Part shown: in pieces, positions 9,680 to 17,250 of the stretch
Layout: each line of letters starts with the position of its first letter
How positions within the stretch are numbered: the stretch's first letter is position 1
NCBI RefSeq assembly: GCF_007994135.1
Contig: NZ_VLKF01000001.1
Span: 1,364,001 to 1,428,000 of the forward strand
Direction of reading: 5' to 3'
Origin: Modestobacter roseus
GTDB taxonomy: Bacteria > Actinomycetota > Actinomycetes > Mycobacteriales > Geodermatophilaceae
Length of the DNA: 64,000 nt
Translations under genes and position numbers: made by a program
Notes under the pieces: model-generated
Told to the model about the DNA's origin: nothing
Databases searched by the model: none
Seen by the model: the letters and a program-made list of their open reading frames with translations, nothing else

Positions 9680-11034
9680 GCCGGGTGCTCCGCCGGCCAG
9701 GGCAGCTCCGCGCGCAGCCGGAACTCCCCGTCCGCCGTCCAGCCGTGCTCGAGGTTGCCACCGCCCAGGCTGACCCGTTCCAGCAGGCCCACCAGGCCGG
9801 TGCCGGCCCCGGGCAGCGCGGGTGCGGTGTCGCGCCCGGCCGGGGCCGGGTTGCGCAGCTCCACCACCAGCCCGGTGCCCGGGGCGCCCTCGACCAGCAC
9901 GGTGGTGACCGTGCCGGGAGCGTGCTTGCGCGCGTTGGTCAGCCCCTCCTGCACCACCCGGTAGGCGCTGCGGCCCAGCCCCGGGGGTGCGGCGGCCAGC
10001 TCGGGCACCCGGTACTGCACGCGCAGTCGCACCCCCGCGCGGCGGCTCTCCTCGACCAGCACCGGCACGTCGGCGAGCGTGGGCTGCGGACGGGTGCCCG
10101 GGTCGCCACCGCCCGCACCACCATCGCCCTCACCACCATCGCCGTCCCCGTTGTGCCGGAGCACCCCGATGACCTCCCGCAGGTCCTCCAGCGCCTGCCG
10201 GGCGCTGGCCCGGACCACCCCGGCGGCCTGGGCGACCTCGGCGGCCGGGGCGTCGGGGCGGAACTCCAGCGCCCCCGCGTGCATGCTCAGCAGCGACAGC
10301 CGGTGGGCCAGCACGTCGTGCATCTCGCGGGCGATCCGGGTGCGCTCGGTGTGCCGGGCCTGCTCCACCCGGAGCTGCTGCTCGTGCTCGGCGCGCAGCG
10401 CCCGGTCGTGCAGCGACAGCACCAGCTGCCGGCGGGCCCGGACGAACATGCCCCAGGCGACGACGGCGGCGGTCGCGACGAGCCCCAGCAGGGTGAGCGC
10501 CCAGGTCGGCACCTCCGGGTCCGGCCGGACCAGGAGGTACACCGAGAAGGAGGCGACGCTGATCCCGGTGACGGCCGCGACGGTGGGCCAGCGGCGGTGC
10601 ACGGCCACGGTGAAGAGGCTGAACAGGCAGGCGATCGCGACCATGTCGGAGAAGGACGCGACCAGCGCCAGGGCGACGGCCACGCCGACCGGCCAGCGCC
10701 GCCGCAGCCACAGCGCCGCGCAGCCGAGCGAGCCGAGCACCAGGTCGGCGAACAGCAGCCCGTCCGGCGGCGGCTCGGGCTGGCTGAGCGCGCTGCCCAG
10801 GAGCACCAGCCCGACCAGCACCGACACCACGAAGGCGGTGACGTCGACGGTCCAGTCGCGGAACGACCGGCGCACCCGGCGCCGGCCGGCCGTGCTGCCG
10901 CCGGTGTCCGGGCCGCGCTCCGGAGCCGCACCCGGATCGGCCAGCAGCTGGGCCGGCACCAGGAAGGGGTGCTCGACCCCCTGGTCCGCCGCCCCTCCGC
11001 CCTCTGCGGACCCCGGGTGGGTGGTCATGGTCAC
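9676..11034 (-). CDS. Sensor histidine kinase (HisKA_3 family)
   Basis: 452-aa membrane kinase of the NarX/DesK type. It has five or so hydrophobic helices (residues about 60-190), a coiled linker, the phospho-acceptor box RIAREMHDVLAHRLSLLS, N-box VVQEGLTNARKHAPG and a late G-box GTGLVGLLERV. There is no extracellular sensing domain, so it probably senses within the membrane, as in kinases paired with drug or peptide exporters. The GTG start at 11034 lies 6 nt after a TAGCCT element, so the mRNA is probably leaderless. Confidence 0.92.
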   Translation of the reverse strand: MTMTTHPGSAEGGGAADQGVEHPFLVPAQLLADPGAAPERGPDTGGSTAGRRRVRRSFRDWTVDVTAFVVSVLVGLVLLGSALSQPEPPPDGLLFADLVLGSLGCAALWLRRRWPVGVAVALALVASFSDMVAIACLFSLFTVAVHRRWPTVAAVTGISVASFSVYLLVRPDPEVPTWALTLLGLVATAAVVAWGMFVRARRQLVLSLHDRALRAEHEQQLRVEQARHTERTRIAREMHDVLAHRLSLLSMHAGALEFRPDAPAAEVAQAAGVVRASARQALEDLREVIGVLRHNGDGDGGEGDGGAGGGDPGTRPQPTLADVPVLVEESRRAGVRLRVQYRVPELAAAPPGLGRSAYRVVQEGLTNARKHAPGTVTTVLVEGAPGTGLVVELRNPAPAGRDTAPALPGAGTGLVGLLERVSLGGGNLEHGWTADGEFRLRAELPWPAEHPA

Positions 11035-11040
11035 CCCCGG

Positions 11041-11046
11041 AGGCTA
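11041..11046 (-). promoter_or_regulatory. -10 element TAGCCT for the histidine kinase operon
   Basis: On the minus strand TAGCCT is followed by 6 nt (CCGGGG) and the GTG start at 11034, the leaderless pattern seen at many genes here. The divergent ABC operon begins about 130 bp away. Confidence 0.5.
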
Positions 11047-11172
11047 CGGGCGGGGACGTGCTCCCGGAACCGACCAAGGTCTACCTCCCGGACGCCACCG
11101 GTCGGACGCCGGAGGTGATCAGCTACTTCCGGCCGATGTGCGGAGCCGATCGGGTGGAGCAGGGTCTGGCCC

Positions 11173-12090
11173 ATGATCACCATCGAGCACCTGACCAAGA
11201 GGTACGGCGCCCAGGTCGCCGTGTCCGATGTCTCCTTCACCTGCCAACCGGGCACGGTCACCGGCTTCCTCGGCCCGAACGGCGCCGGGAAGTCGACCAC
11301 CATGCGGTCCCTGGTCGGCCTGGCCACCGCGACCAGCGGCACGGCGACCATCGCCGGCCGGGCCTACCAGGACCTGCCCAACCCCGGTCGCCAGGTCGGC
11401 GTGCTGCTCGATGCCGGCGCCCAGCACGCCGGCCGCACCGGCCGCGAGGTGCTCACGCTGTCCGCGATGACCCTCGGGGTGGGGCGCCAGCGGGTGGACG
11501 ACGTCCTCGGCCAGGTGGGCCTCGCCGGCCGGCCCGCGGGCAAGCGGCTGGGCAACTACTCCCTCGGCATGCGCCAGCGCCTGGGCCTGGCGACCGCGCT
11601 GCTGGGTGACCCGCAGGTGCTGGTGCTCGACGAGCCGGCCAACGGCCTGGACCCCGAGGGGATCTTCTGGATGCGCGGCCTGCTGCGGGGCTTCGCCGAC
11701 CGCGGTGGCACGGTGCTGCTCTCCTCGCACCTGCTGCACGAGGTGGAGGCGGTCGCCGACCAGCTGGTGGTCATCTCCGGCGGGCGGATCGTCGCGCAGG
11801 GGACCAAGTCCGAGCTGCTCGCCGACACCGGCGGCACCCTGGTGCGCGGACCGGACCGTGCCCTGCTCGCCAAGGCGCTGGAGACGGCCGGCATCGGCGT
11901 CTCACCGGGCCCGGACGACGCCCTGGTGGCCGACGCCGAGGCGCTCGCCGTCGGGCAGGCGGTGGCGGCGGCGGGCGTCGTCGTCACCGAGCTGCGGCCG
12001 GCCGGGGGAGCGGGGCTGGAGGACCTCTTCCGGTCGCTCACCAGCTCCGACTCCGGCAACGGCCAGCAGGTGCAGGAGGTGCTGGCATGA
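11173..12090 (+). CDS. ABC transporter ATP-binding protein (drug/lantibiotic exporter type)
   Basis: 305-aa ATPase. Walker A GPNGAGKST at residues 34-42, signature YSLGMRQRLGLA, Walker B VLVLDEPANGLDP and switch His in LLSSHLLHEV are all intact. The C-terminal extension after residue 220 is typical of the CcmA/DrrA-like type. It overlaps the permease gene by 4 bp. Its position divergent from a NarL-type two-component system suggests an exporter induced by membrane-active compounds (inference). RBS-like GGAGCAGGG precedes the ATG. Confidence 0.95.
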   Translation: MITIEHLTKRYGAQVAVSDVSFTCQPGTVTGFLGPNGAGKSTTMRSLVGLATATSGTATIAGRAYQDLPNPGRQVGVLLDAGAQHAGRTGREVLTLSAMTLGVGRQRVDDVLGQVGLAGRPAGKRLGNYSLGMRQRLGLATALLGDPQVLVLDEPANGLDPEGIFWMRGLLRGFADRGGTVLLSSHLLHEVEAVADQLVVISGGRIVAQGTKSELLADTGGTLVRGPDRALLAKALETAGIGVSPGPDDALVADAEALAVGQAVAAAGVVVTELRPAGGAGLEDLFRSLTSSDSGNGQQVQEVLA

Positions 12091-12887
12091 CCGCCCTGTC
12101 GTCGAACACCGCGACCCTGGACGCCGATCGGCCCGGGACCGGGGCCACTCCCAGAACGCCGTCCCTGGCCACGCTGGCCCGGGTGGAGCTGCGCAAGTCC
12201 TACGACACCCGCGCCGGACGCTGGCTGCTGATCGTCATCGGTCTGGCCGTCGTCGCCGTCCTCACCCTCGCGCTGTTCGTCCCGGACATCCCGAAGAGCT
12301 TCGCCGACCACCTCGAGTTCACCCAGTTGCCGATGAGCATCCTGCTGCCGGTGCTCGGCATCCTGCTGGTCACCAGCGAGTGGTCCCAGCGCACCGCGAT
12401 GACGACGTTCACCCTGGTGCCCCGCCGGTCCCGGGTGCTCGTCGCGAAGATGCTCGCCGGTGCCGCGCTGGCCCTGCTGGGCGTGGCGGTCGCGACGCTG
12501 GCCTCCGCGCTGACGACGGTGCTCACCCCGGTGTTCACCGACGTGGCCACGGACTGGAACGTCAGCGGCGTGCTGCTCGGGCAGGTGCTCGTCGTGCAGG
12601 TGGTGTCGGTGCTGGCCGGCATCGCGTTCGGCATGCTGCTGCTGAGCTCGCCACTGGCGATCGTCACGTTCTTCGTGCTGCCGACCGTGTTCACCATCCT
12701 GGTCGGCGTGGTGCCGGCGCTGGACTGGGTGCGCGACTGGCTGGACCTCGGGACGACGTCGATGCGGCTGTTCCAGGAGGGCCTGGACGCGCAGGACTGG
12801 GCGCAGTTCGGCACCTCGGTGGCGCTCTGGGTCGCGCTGCCGATGGTGCTCGGCTGGATCCGGATCCAGCGCAGCGAGATCAGCTGA
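12087..12887 (+). CDS. ABC transporter permease (ABC-2 type)
   Basis: 266-aa integral membrane protein with six predicted helices (for example WLLIVIGLAVVAVLTLALFV near the N-terminus) and the cytoplasmic motif SEWSQRTAMTTF that recurs in ABC-2 permeases. It starts within the stop of the ATPase gene (ATGA overlap), so the two form one transporter. Confidence 0.92.
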   Translation: MTALSSNTATLDADRPGTGATPRTPSLATLARVELRKSYDTRAGRWLLIVIGLAVVAVLTLALFVPDIPKSFADHLEFTQLPMSILLPVLGILLVTSEWSQRTAMTTFTLVPRRSRVLVAKMLAGAALALLGVAVATLASALTTVLTPVFTDVATDWNVSGVLLGQVLVVQVVSVLAGIAFGMLLLSSPLAIVTFFVLPTVFTILVGVVPALDWVRDWLDLGTTSMRLFQEGLDAQDWAQFGTSVALWVALPMVLGWIRIQRSEIS

Positions 12888-12905
12888 GCGCACCGGACCT
12901 GACCC

Positions 12906-12943
12906 GCCGGCCGGCGGCGGGGACGACCCCGCCGCCGGCCGGC
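12906..12943. terminator. Bidirectional hairpin between permease and GH15 genes
   Basis: A perfect 17-bp GC stem (GCCGGCCGGCGGCGGGG and its complement) with an ACGA loop sits exactly between the convergent stop codons at 12887 and 12944. No U-tract on either strand. Confidence 0.8.
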
Positions 12944-14734
12944 TCAGGCGTGTTCGCCGGGCATGCGCCGTTCGCCGCTGAGGTGCCGGGCGGTGTTGAC
13001 CAGCCCGACGTGGCTGAACGCCTGCGGGGTGTTGCCCAGGTGCCGGCCGGTGCGCGGGTCGTACTCCTCGCTCATCAGGCCCAGGTCGTTGCCCAGGCCC
13101 AGCAGCCGCTCGAACAGCTCCCGTGCCTCGGCCGTGCGGCCGATGCCGTTCAGCGCGTCGGCGAGCCAGAAGCTGCACAGCAGGAACGGCGCCTCGTCGC
13201 CCGGCAGGCCGTCGACCCGTCCGTCGGCGTGGGTGTGGTACCTCAGCAGGAACCCGTCGTCGGTGAGCTCGCGCTGGACGGCCTCCACGGTGCCCACGAC
13301 CCGCTCGTCGTCCCAGGGCAGGAAACCGACCTGGGGGATCAGCAGCAGGGCCGCGTCGAGCCCCTCGGACCCGTAGAACTGGGTGAAGGTGCGGCGCACC
13401 GGGTCGTAGCCGCGGGCGCAGACGTCGTCGTGGATCCGCTGGCGCAGCTCCCGCCAGCGCTCGACCGGCCCGTCCAGCCCGTGCCGTTCCACCGCCTCGA
13501 CCGCGCTGTTGACGCCGGCCCAGGCCAGCACCTTGGAGTGCACGAAGTGCCGGGGCTCGCCGCGGACCTCCCACAGGCTGTTGTCCGGGGTGTCCCAGAC
13601 GCTCTCCAGGAAGGTCATCAGCTCCTTCTGCACGGCCCAGGCGTCATCGGTGGGGCAGAGGCCGGACTCGCGGGCCAGGTGCAGCCCCTCGAGCGTCTCG
13701 CCCCAGACGTCGAGCTGGAACTGCCCGGCGGCCGCGTTGCCCACCCGCACGGGAGGCGAGTCCTCGTAGCCGGGCAGCCACGGCAGCTCGTACTCCGGGA
13801 TCCGCCGGGAACCGTCCAGCGCGTACATGATCCGCAGGTCGCTCGGGTCACCGGCGACGGCGCGCAGCAGCCAGTCCCGCCAGGCCCGGGCCTCCTCCAG
13901 GTAGCCGGTGCCGAGCAGCGCCTGCAGGGTGAACGTCGCGTCGCGCAGCCAGCAGTACCGGTAGTCCCAGTTGCGGCTGCCGCCGAGCTCCTCGGGCAGG
14001 GAGGTGGTCGCGGCGGCGACGATCCCGCCGGTGGGCTCGTAGGTCAGCGCCTTGAGCGTGATCAACGAACGGCGGACCGCGGGCCCCCACTCGCCGTCAT
14101 AGCTGCAGTGGCCGATCCACTCGGCCCAGAACTCCTCCGTGCTCGCCAGCGCGCTCTCGGCCTCGATCGGCTCGGGCCGCGGCAGGTGCGAGGGGGAGTG
14201 GGTGAGCACGAACGGGACGCGCTCGCCGGCCACGACCTCGAACTCCGCCGCCGTGGTGTGGTCCTGCCCGTGCAGGTCGACCGGCGTCGCCAGGGACACC
14301 TGGTCCGGGCCGGCCACCGCGACCAGGACGCCGTCCACCGACCGCACCCAGGGCACCAGGTGGCCGTAGTCGAACCGCAGGACCAGGTCCATCCGCATCG
14401 CCACCCGGCCGGACAGGCCCTCCACGATCCGGACGACGTCGGCCCCCTCGCCCCGGGGTGGCATCAGGTCGATGACCCGGACGCTGCCGGTCGGCGTCTC
14501 CCACTCGGTCTCCAGGACCAGCGAGTCACCCCGGTACTGCCGGCGGGTGCAGGCACCGCCGGTGGCCGGCGCGAGCTGCCAGCGGCCGTTGCGCTCGTCG
14601 CCGAGGAGGGCGGCGAAGCAGGCGGCGGAGTCGAACGACGGCAGGCACAGCCAGTCGATCGAGCCGTCCTTGCCGACCAGCGCGGCGGTCTGCAGGTCGC
14701 CGATCAGGCCGTAGTCCTCGATCGGGCTGGGCAT
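12944..14734 (-). CDS. Glycoside hydrolase family 15 protein (trehalase/glucoamylase type)
   Basis: 596 aa, the usual length of actinobacterial GH15 proteins. It begins PSPIEDYGLIGDLQTAALVG and DGSIDWLCLPSFDS, has an N-terminal beta domain and the (alpha/alpha)6 barrel signature GGSRNWDYRYCWLRDATFTL, followed by EYELPWLPGYEDSPPVRVGN. Mycobacterial relatives hydrolyse trehalose; others act on alpha-glucans. No signal peptide, so cytoplasmic. A good RBS (AGGAGGA) precedes the ATG. The 18-bp repeat at 14850-14867 lies 116 bp upstream of this start. Confidence 0.92.
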   Translation of the reverse strand: MPSPIEDYGLIGDLQTAALVGKDGSIDWLCLPSFDSAACFAALLGDERNGRWQLAPATGGACTRRQYRGDSLVLETEWETPTGSVRVIDLMPPRGEGADVVRIVEGLSGRVAMRMDLVLRFDYGHLVPWVRSVDGVLVAVAGPDQVSLATPVDLHGQDHTTAAEFEVVAGERVPFVLTHSPSHLPRPEPIEAESALASTEEFWAEWIGHCSYDGEWGPAVRRSLITLKALTYEPTGGIVAAATTSLPEELGGSRNWDYRYCWLRDATFTLQALLGTGYLEEARAWRDWLLRAVAGDPSDLRIMYALDGSRRIPEYELPWLPGYEDSPPVRVGNAAAGQFQLDVWGETLEGLHLARESGLCPTDDAWAVQKELMTFLESVWDTPDNSLWEVRGEPRHFVHSKVLAWAGVNSAVEAVERHGLDGPVERWRELRQRIHDDVCARGYDPVRRTFTQFYGSEGLDAALLLIPQVGFLPWDDERVVGTVEAVQRELTDDGFLLRYHTHADGRVDGLPGDEAPFLLCSFWLADALNGIGRTAEARELFERLLGLGNDLGLMSEEYDPRTGRHLGNTPQAFSHVGLVNTARHLSGERRMPGEHA

Positions 14735-14849
14735 GGTCGTCCTCCTGGGGGTGGGTGGCCGGGGCTGGGCCGCACCGGTGGCGCACGGACGACGCCCTGG
14801 TCCACCTACCGACCAGCTCTCGTCGGCAAACCACGTCGTACGCCATCGT

Positions 14850-14867
14850 GACCGTTATCCCCAACTA
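14850..14867 (-). repeat. 18-bp intergenic repeat TAGTTGGGGATAACGGTC, copy 1
   Basis: Read on the minus strand this is identical over 18 bp to 56149-56166 (+), and its core GTTGGGGATAACGGT recurs at 36932-36946 (+). All three copies are intergenic. Function unknown. Confidence 0.75.
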
Positions 14868-14971
14868 TTTGTCCAATCAAGGCTGACAGGCCACAACCGC
14901 AGCACTGAGACACGAGGCTTGCCTGCAAGCGGCCGGCTGCACGGACCGACAGAACTGTCGGCCCCGCTCAC

Positions 14972-14977
14972 TACCGT
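14972..14977 (+). promoter_or_regulatory. -10 element TACCGT for the hypothetical gene at 14984
   Basis: TACCGT, 6 nt, then ATG: the leaderless pattern. It supports translation of the small gene that follows. Confidence 0.5.
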
Positions 14978-14983
14978 CGCCGC

Positions 14984-15289
14984 ATGGCGGCTGCAGCTGG
15001 CGACGGGGGAGAAGCGGTGTTCGGTGAGGACGCCGACGAGTTGGGCCGGGAGCTGATGACCATGCGGTTCGACCCCGGCAGCGGTTCTCGAGTGGTGGCA
15101 ACCGGGACGTTCCGACCTGACAGCCCGCTGCTGCGCGCCATCCGAAGGGCCGAGTTCGTGGAACTGTTGAAGGACACGCGGTCCCTGGCCGACGGCGCGC
15201 GCGAACTCCGGAGCCGGGACGAGCGACGGGTCGACGCGTTCGTCGCAGTCGCGCTCGCGGTGGGAGAGGCTGCTGCAGCTCGACGATGA
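14984..15289 (+). CDS. Small hypothetical protein
   Basis: 101-aa charged protein (MAAAAGDGGEAVFGEDADEL to AVGEAAAARR), no recognised domain, no signal peptide. Codon use is looser than in neighbours (more CGA, GCT, GAA), as in acquired DNA. It sits in the sparse terminus region just upstream of the VapB-like antitoxin and behind a leaderless-type -10. Could be an orphan or a non-gene; the promoter spacing is the main support. Confidence 0.45.
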   Translation: MAAAAGDGGEAVFGEDADELGRELMTMRFDPGSGSRVVATGTFRPDSPLLRAIRRAEFVELLKDTRSLADGARELRSRDERRVDAFVAVALAVGEAAAARR

Positions 15290-15299
15290 CGATTCTGCG

Positions 15300-15317
15300 T
15301 GTCTCACCGGTGAGACA
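15300..15317. promoter_or_regulatory. 18-bp perfect palindrome upstream of the antitoxin gene
   Basis: TGTCTCACCGGTGAGACA is perfectly self-complementary and ends 9 nt before the ATG of the Phd/VapB-like gene. Antitoxins of this class repress their own operon through such palindromes, so it is the likely operator. Confidence 0.65.
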
Positions 15318-15326
15318 TTGAGTGCC

Positions 15327-15566
15327 ATGGACTCGGTGAGCGTGCGCGAGCTGCGGAACCATGGGGGAGAGGTGCTGGACAAGGTCGCCCGTGGGGCGGT
15401 CCTCGCCGTCACCCGGGACGGCACGGAGGTGGCCGAACTGCGCCCGCGGCCCCGCCGGGGACCCTCGCCGACGGAGCTGGTCGCCCGGCGGCGGTCGCTG
15501 CCGCTCGTCGATCCCGACGGTGATCCTGCTGGGCCGCCTGTCGGACCCGCAGGTCCTGCCGGATGA
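15327..15566 (+). CDS. Phd/YefM-VapB type antitoxin, C-terminus altered by a deletion
   Basis: 79-aa protein. Residues 1-40 (MDSVSVRELRNHGGEVLDKV, then ARGAVLAVTRDGTEVAELRP) are the Phd/YefM DNA-binding fold. Family members normally end in a RADLD-type toxin-binding tail; here, after RRSLPLVDPDGD, the frame runs into Gly/Pro-rich nonsense (PAGPPVGPAGPAG) that overlaps the beginning of the toxin frame. The toxin-neutralising region is therefore probably lost while DNA binding may remain. The upstream TTG at 15318 is an alternative, weaker start. Confidence 0.7.
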   Translation: MDSVSVRELRNHGGEVLDKVARGAVLAVTRDGTEVAELRPRPRRGPSPTELVARRRSLPLVDPDGDPAGPPVGPAGPAG

Positions 15567-15957
15567 GTCGGTCATCAGTGCCGTGACGCTCGCCGAACTC
15601 TCCCTCGGTCCGCACGTGGCGCGATCAGAGCGGGAGCGGGTCGCGCGTCAGGCGCACCTCCAGCAGGCGGAGGCGGACTTCGATCCGATCGCCTTCGACG
15701 CCACCGCTGCCCGGGCGTTCGGGCGGGTGGCTGCCTCGCTGCGATCGGCTGGTCGGAAACCGGCGGCACGGGCGTACGACGCGCTGATCGCCGCAGCGGC
15801 CATCGCCGAGGGCCTTCCGCTCTACACCTGCGACCCGGACGACATCACCGCGATCGACGACCTCGATGTCCGTCCGGTGCCACACCCCGACCGTTCGTCG
15901 TCGATGGCCGGGCGGCCCGGCGCACAGCACGGCTCGGATGTCGGTGGTCGGGTCTAG
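15520..15957 (+). pseudogene. VapC-type PIN-domain toxin lacking its N-terminus
   Basis: From VILLGRLSDPQVLPDESVIS onward this matches PIN toxins of the form 'DTSVVI..L..LPDE.AISAVTLAEL': the second acidic site (VTLAELSLGPHV), FDATAARAFGRV, and AYDALIAAAAIAEGLPLYTCDPDD are present. The first strand with the catalytic DTS aspartate and the start codon is missing, because a deletion fuses antitoxin sequence to codon about 8 of the toxin near 15515-15525. GTG 15520 is the only near start. Without the first metal-binding Asp the RNase should be inactive. Confidence 0.75.
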
Positions 15958-15960
15958 CGT
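15955..15960 (+). promoter_or_regulatory. -10 like element TAGCGT before the isochorismatase gene
   Basis: TAGCGT lies 42 nt before the GTG; an AGGGAG ribosome-binding site sits in between, so this transcript would carry a short leader. Confidence 0.4.
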
Positions 15961-16002
15961 CGGCCCCCACCGCACCAGCCGCTGACCAGCAGGGAGACCG
16001 CC

Positions 16003-16557
16003 GTGAGCACGCTGCTGGACCGTCCGGAGTCCGCCCTCCTCGTCGTCGACGTGCAGAACGGCGTGGTGGACGGCGCACCTCGCCGCGACGAGGTGGTGGC
16101 AGCCATCGGCGGGCTCGTCGGCCGGGCCCGGCGCGCGGGCGTGCCGGTCGTCTGGGTGCAGCACTCCGACGACGAGCTGGCGCAGGGGAGTGACGCCTGG
16201 CAGCTCGTCCCAGAGCTGTCCCGCCGGGAGTCCGAGCCACTGGTGCACAAGAGCCACGGCGACTCGTTCGAAGGCACCGACCTCGAAGGTGTGCTGGCAG
16301 CCCTGGCCGTCGGGCACCTGGTGGTCACCGGCGCCGAGACCGACGCCTGCATCCGGTCGACCATTCACGGCGCGTTCACCCGCGGCTACGACGTCACGCT
16401 GGTCGCCGACGCGCACACCGCCGGTGACAAGACCGCGTGGGGAGCGCCGCCGGTCGACCAGGTCATCGCGCACACCAACCTGTACTGGGGCTTCCAGTCG
16501 GCGCCAGGACGCACCGCGGACGTCGTGCCCGGCGCGGAGGTGTCGTTCAGCTCCTGA
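16003..16557 (+). CDS. Isochorismatase-family cysteine hydrolase
   Basis: 184-aa hydrolase. Visible catalytic triad: Asp in LLVVDVQNGVV, Lys in HKSHGDSF and Cys in VTGAETDACIRSTIHGAF. The family includes nicotinamidases, N-carbamoylsarcosine amidases and isochorismatases; the substrate cannot be assigned. GTG start with AGGGAG at a suitable distance. No adjacent pathway genes. Confidence 0.9.
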   Translation: MSTLLDRPESALLVVDVQNGVVDGAPRRDEVVAAIGGLVGRARRAGVPVVWVQHSDDELAQGSDAWQLVPELSRRESEPLVHKSHGDSFEGTDLEGVLAALAVGHLVVTGAETDACIRSTIHGAFTRGYDVTLVADAHTAGDKTAWGAPPVDQVIAHTNLYWGFQSAPGRTADVVPGAEVSFSS

Positions 16558-16577
16558 GAGCGGGTCCGCCGTCCACT

Positions 16578-16605
16578 ACTTGACATAATGTCGATTATCG
16601 GCGCG
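16578..16605 (-). other. dif: dif chromosome-dimer resolution site (XerCD target), actinobacterial type
   Basis: On the minus strand the core CCGATAATCGACATTATGTC is followed by AAGT. From memory the actinobacterial dif consensus is TTSRCCGATAATVN followed by ACATTATGTCAAGT; 26 of 28 positions agree, the two differing being the outermost T's (here CG). The two XerC/XerD arms flank a 6-bp centre, and the ATAAT/ATTAT inner repeats are intact. The site is intergenic, and gene orientation changes around it as expected at a terminus. Confidence 0.85.
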
Positions 16606-16921
16606 ACGTTGACCTGGGCGGAGAGGGGTTGCCGACCCGTCGAGACCTGGCACGTCCGCCGACGTCGATCGAGTCGTCCACCCGGCGCCGACCCGTCTCG
16701 TCGGGTCGACCGGCCTGGCCGGTCCTCGCGGTCCGACGCCACCCGGCGGCCTGGCGTGTCGGTCCAGCCGTGCCGGTCCAGCTGTGGTGCCGTCCGGCGG
16801 ACCGGCTGTCGTCATCCGTCGCGAGCCGATCACGATCGCCGGAGTCTCGACCGCTCGGTGATGATCGACATGGGCTCCTCGGCGTCCAACGGCCCCCTGG
16901 GGCCACTCCCCTCTGGTCCAG

Positions 16922-16968
16922 GGCACCACCCGTCATTACGTCAGAGTGACGTAATGACGGGTGGTGCC
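16922..16968. repeat. 47-nt perfect inverted repeat (22-bp arms, GAG loop)
   Basis: Left arm GGCACCACCCGTCATTACGT+CA and right arm TGACGTAATGACGGGTGGTG+CC are exact complements. The centre is CGTCA-GAG-TGACG. It lies 47 bp upstream of the lipoprotein start and 317 bp from dif. A second CGTCA-N3-TGACG with the same ATTA flank occurs at 17294-17310. It could be an operator, a terminator or a recombination remnant. Confidence 0.8.
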
Positions 16969-17002
16969 TCCCGTTCGACGGGCGGTGTGCCGGGTGCGTC
17001 CT

Positions 17003-17008
17003 TAGGCT
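17003..17008 (+). promoter_or_regulatory. -10 element TAGGCT for the small lipoprotein
   Basis: TAGGCT, 6 nt, ATG at 17015: leaderless spacing. Confidence 0.5.
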
Positions 17009-17014
17009 CGCGTC

Positions 17015-17245
17015 ATGAAGACCCCACGTCCGGTGACCGCACTGTTCCTCGCGTTGACCCTCGCGGCCGGGCCGGCGGTACTGACCGCCTGTGGCAGCAG
17101 CGAGGAAGGCGTCCTGGAGACCGGCACGATCGACGACAGCGAGGTGCAGAACACCTCGGGCGCGGACGAGGGCGACGTCGAGCGGGGCGGCGTGCCCGAC
17201 GTGGACGACTCGGGGACAGGCGAGGGCGACGACTCCGACGACTGA
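17015..17245 (+). CDS. Small acidic lipoprotein, function unknown
   Basis: 76-aa secreted lipoprotein. A basic start (MKTPRP), hydrophobic core (ALFLALTLAAGPAVL) and lipobox LTAC at residues 23-26 predict acylated Cys26. The mature part is about 50 residues, extremely acidic (Asp/Glu/Gly/Ser) and ends GEGDDSDD, so probably disordered. It could bind cations or simply be a surface tail. It lies between two CGTCA-N3-TGACG palindromes. Confidence 0.75.
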   Translation: MKTPRPVTALFLALTLAAGPAVLTACGSSEEGVLETGTIDDSEVQNTSGADEGDVERGGVPDVDDSGTGEGDDSDD

Positions 17246-17250
17246 TCCTG

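Larger units (their letters stand above)
16558..17014. other. 457-bp gene-free region around the dif site
   Basis: No convincing open frame. It holds the dif-like site (16578-16605), about 300 bp of GC-rich sequence with several short inverted repeats of CGACC/GGTCG type, the 47-nt perfect hairpin (16922-16968), and the promoter of the small lipoprotein gene. Confidence 0.7.

Noticed and set aside
14526-14864. Minus-strand frame starting just inside the 18-bp repeat upstream of the GH15 gene
   Set aside because: It overlaps the GH15 N-terminus in another frame and has no domain or codon bias; the GH15 start has a strong RBS.
14851-14877. TTATCCCCA and TTTGTCCA as DnaA boxes
   Set aside because: Each differs from TTGTCCACA/TTATCCACA, there is no cluster, and the locus is near the terminus, not the origin.
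14855-15575. Minus-strand open frames opposite the small hypothetical and the antitoxin
   Set aside because: No start signals and Arg/Ser/Thr-rich shadow composition; the plus-strand antitoxin motif is unambiguous.
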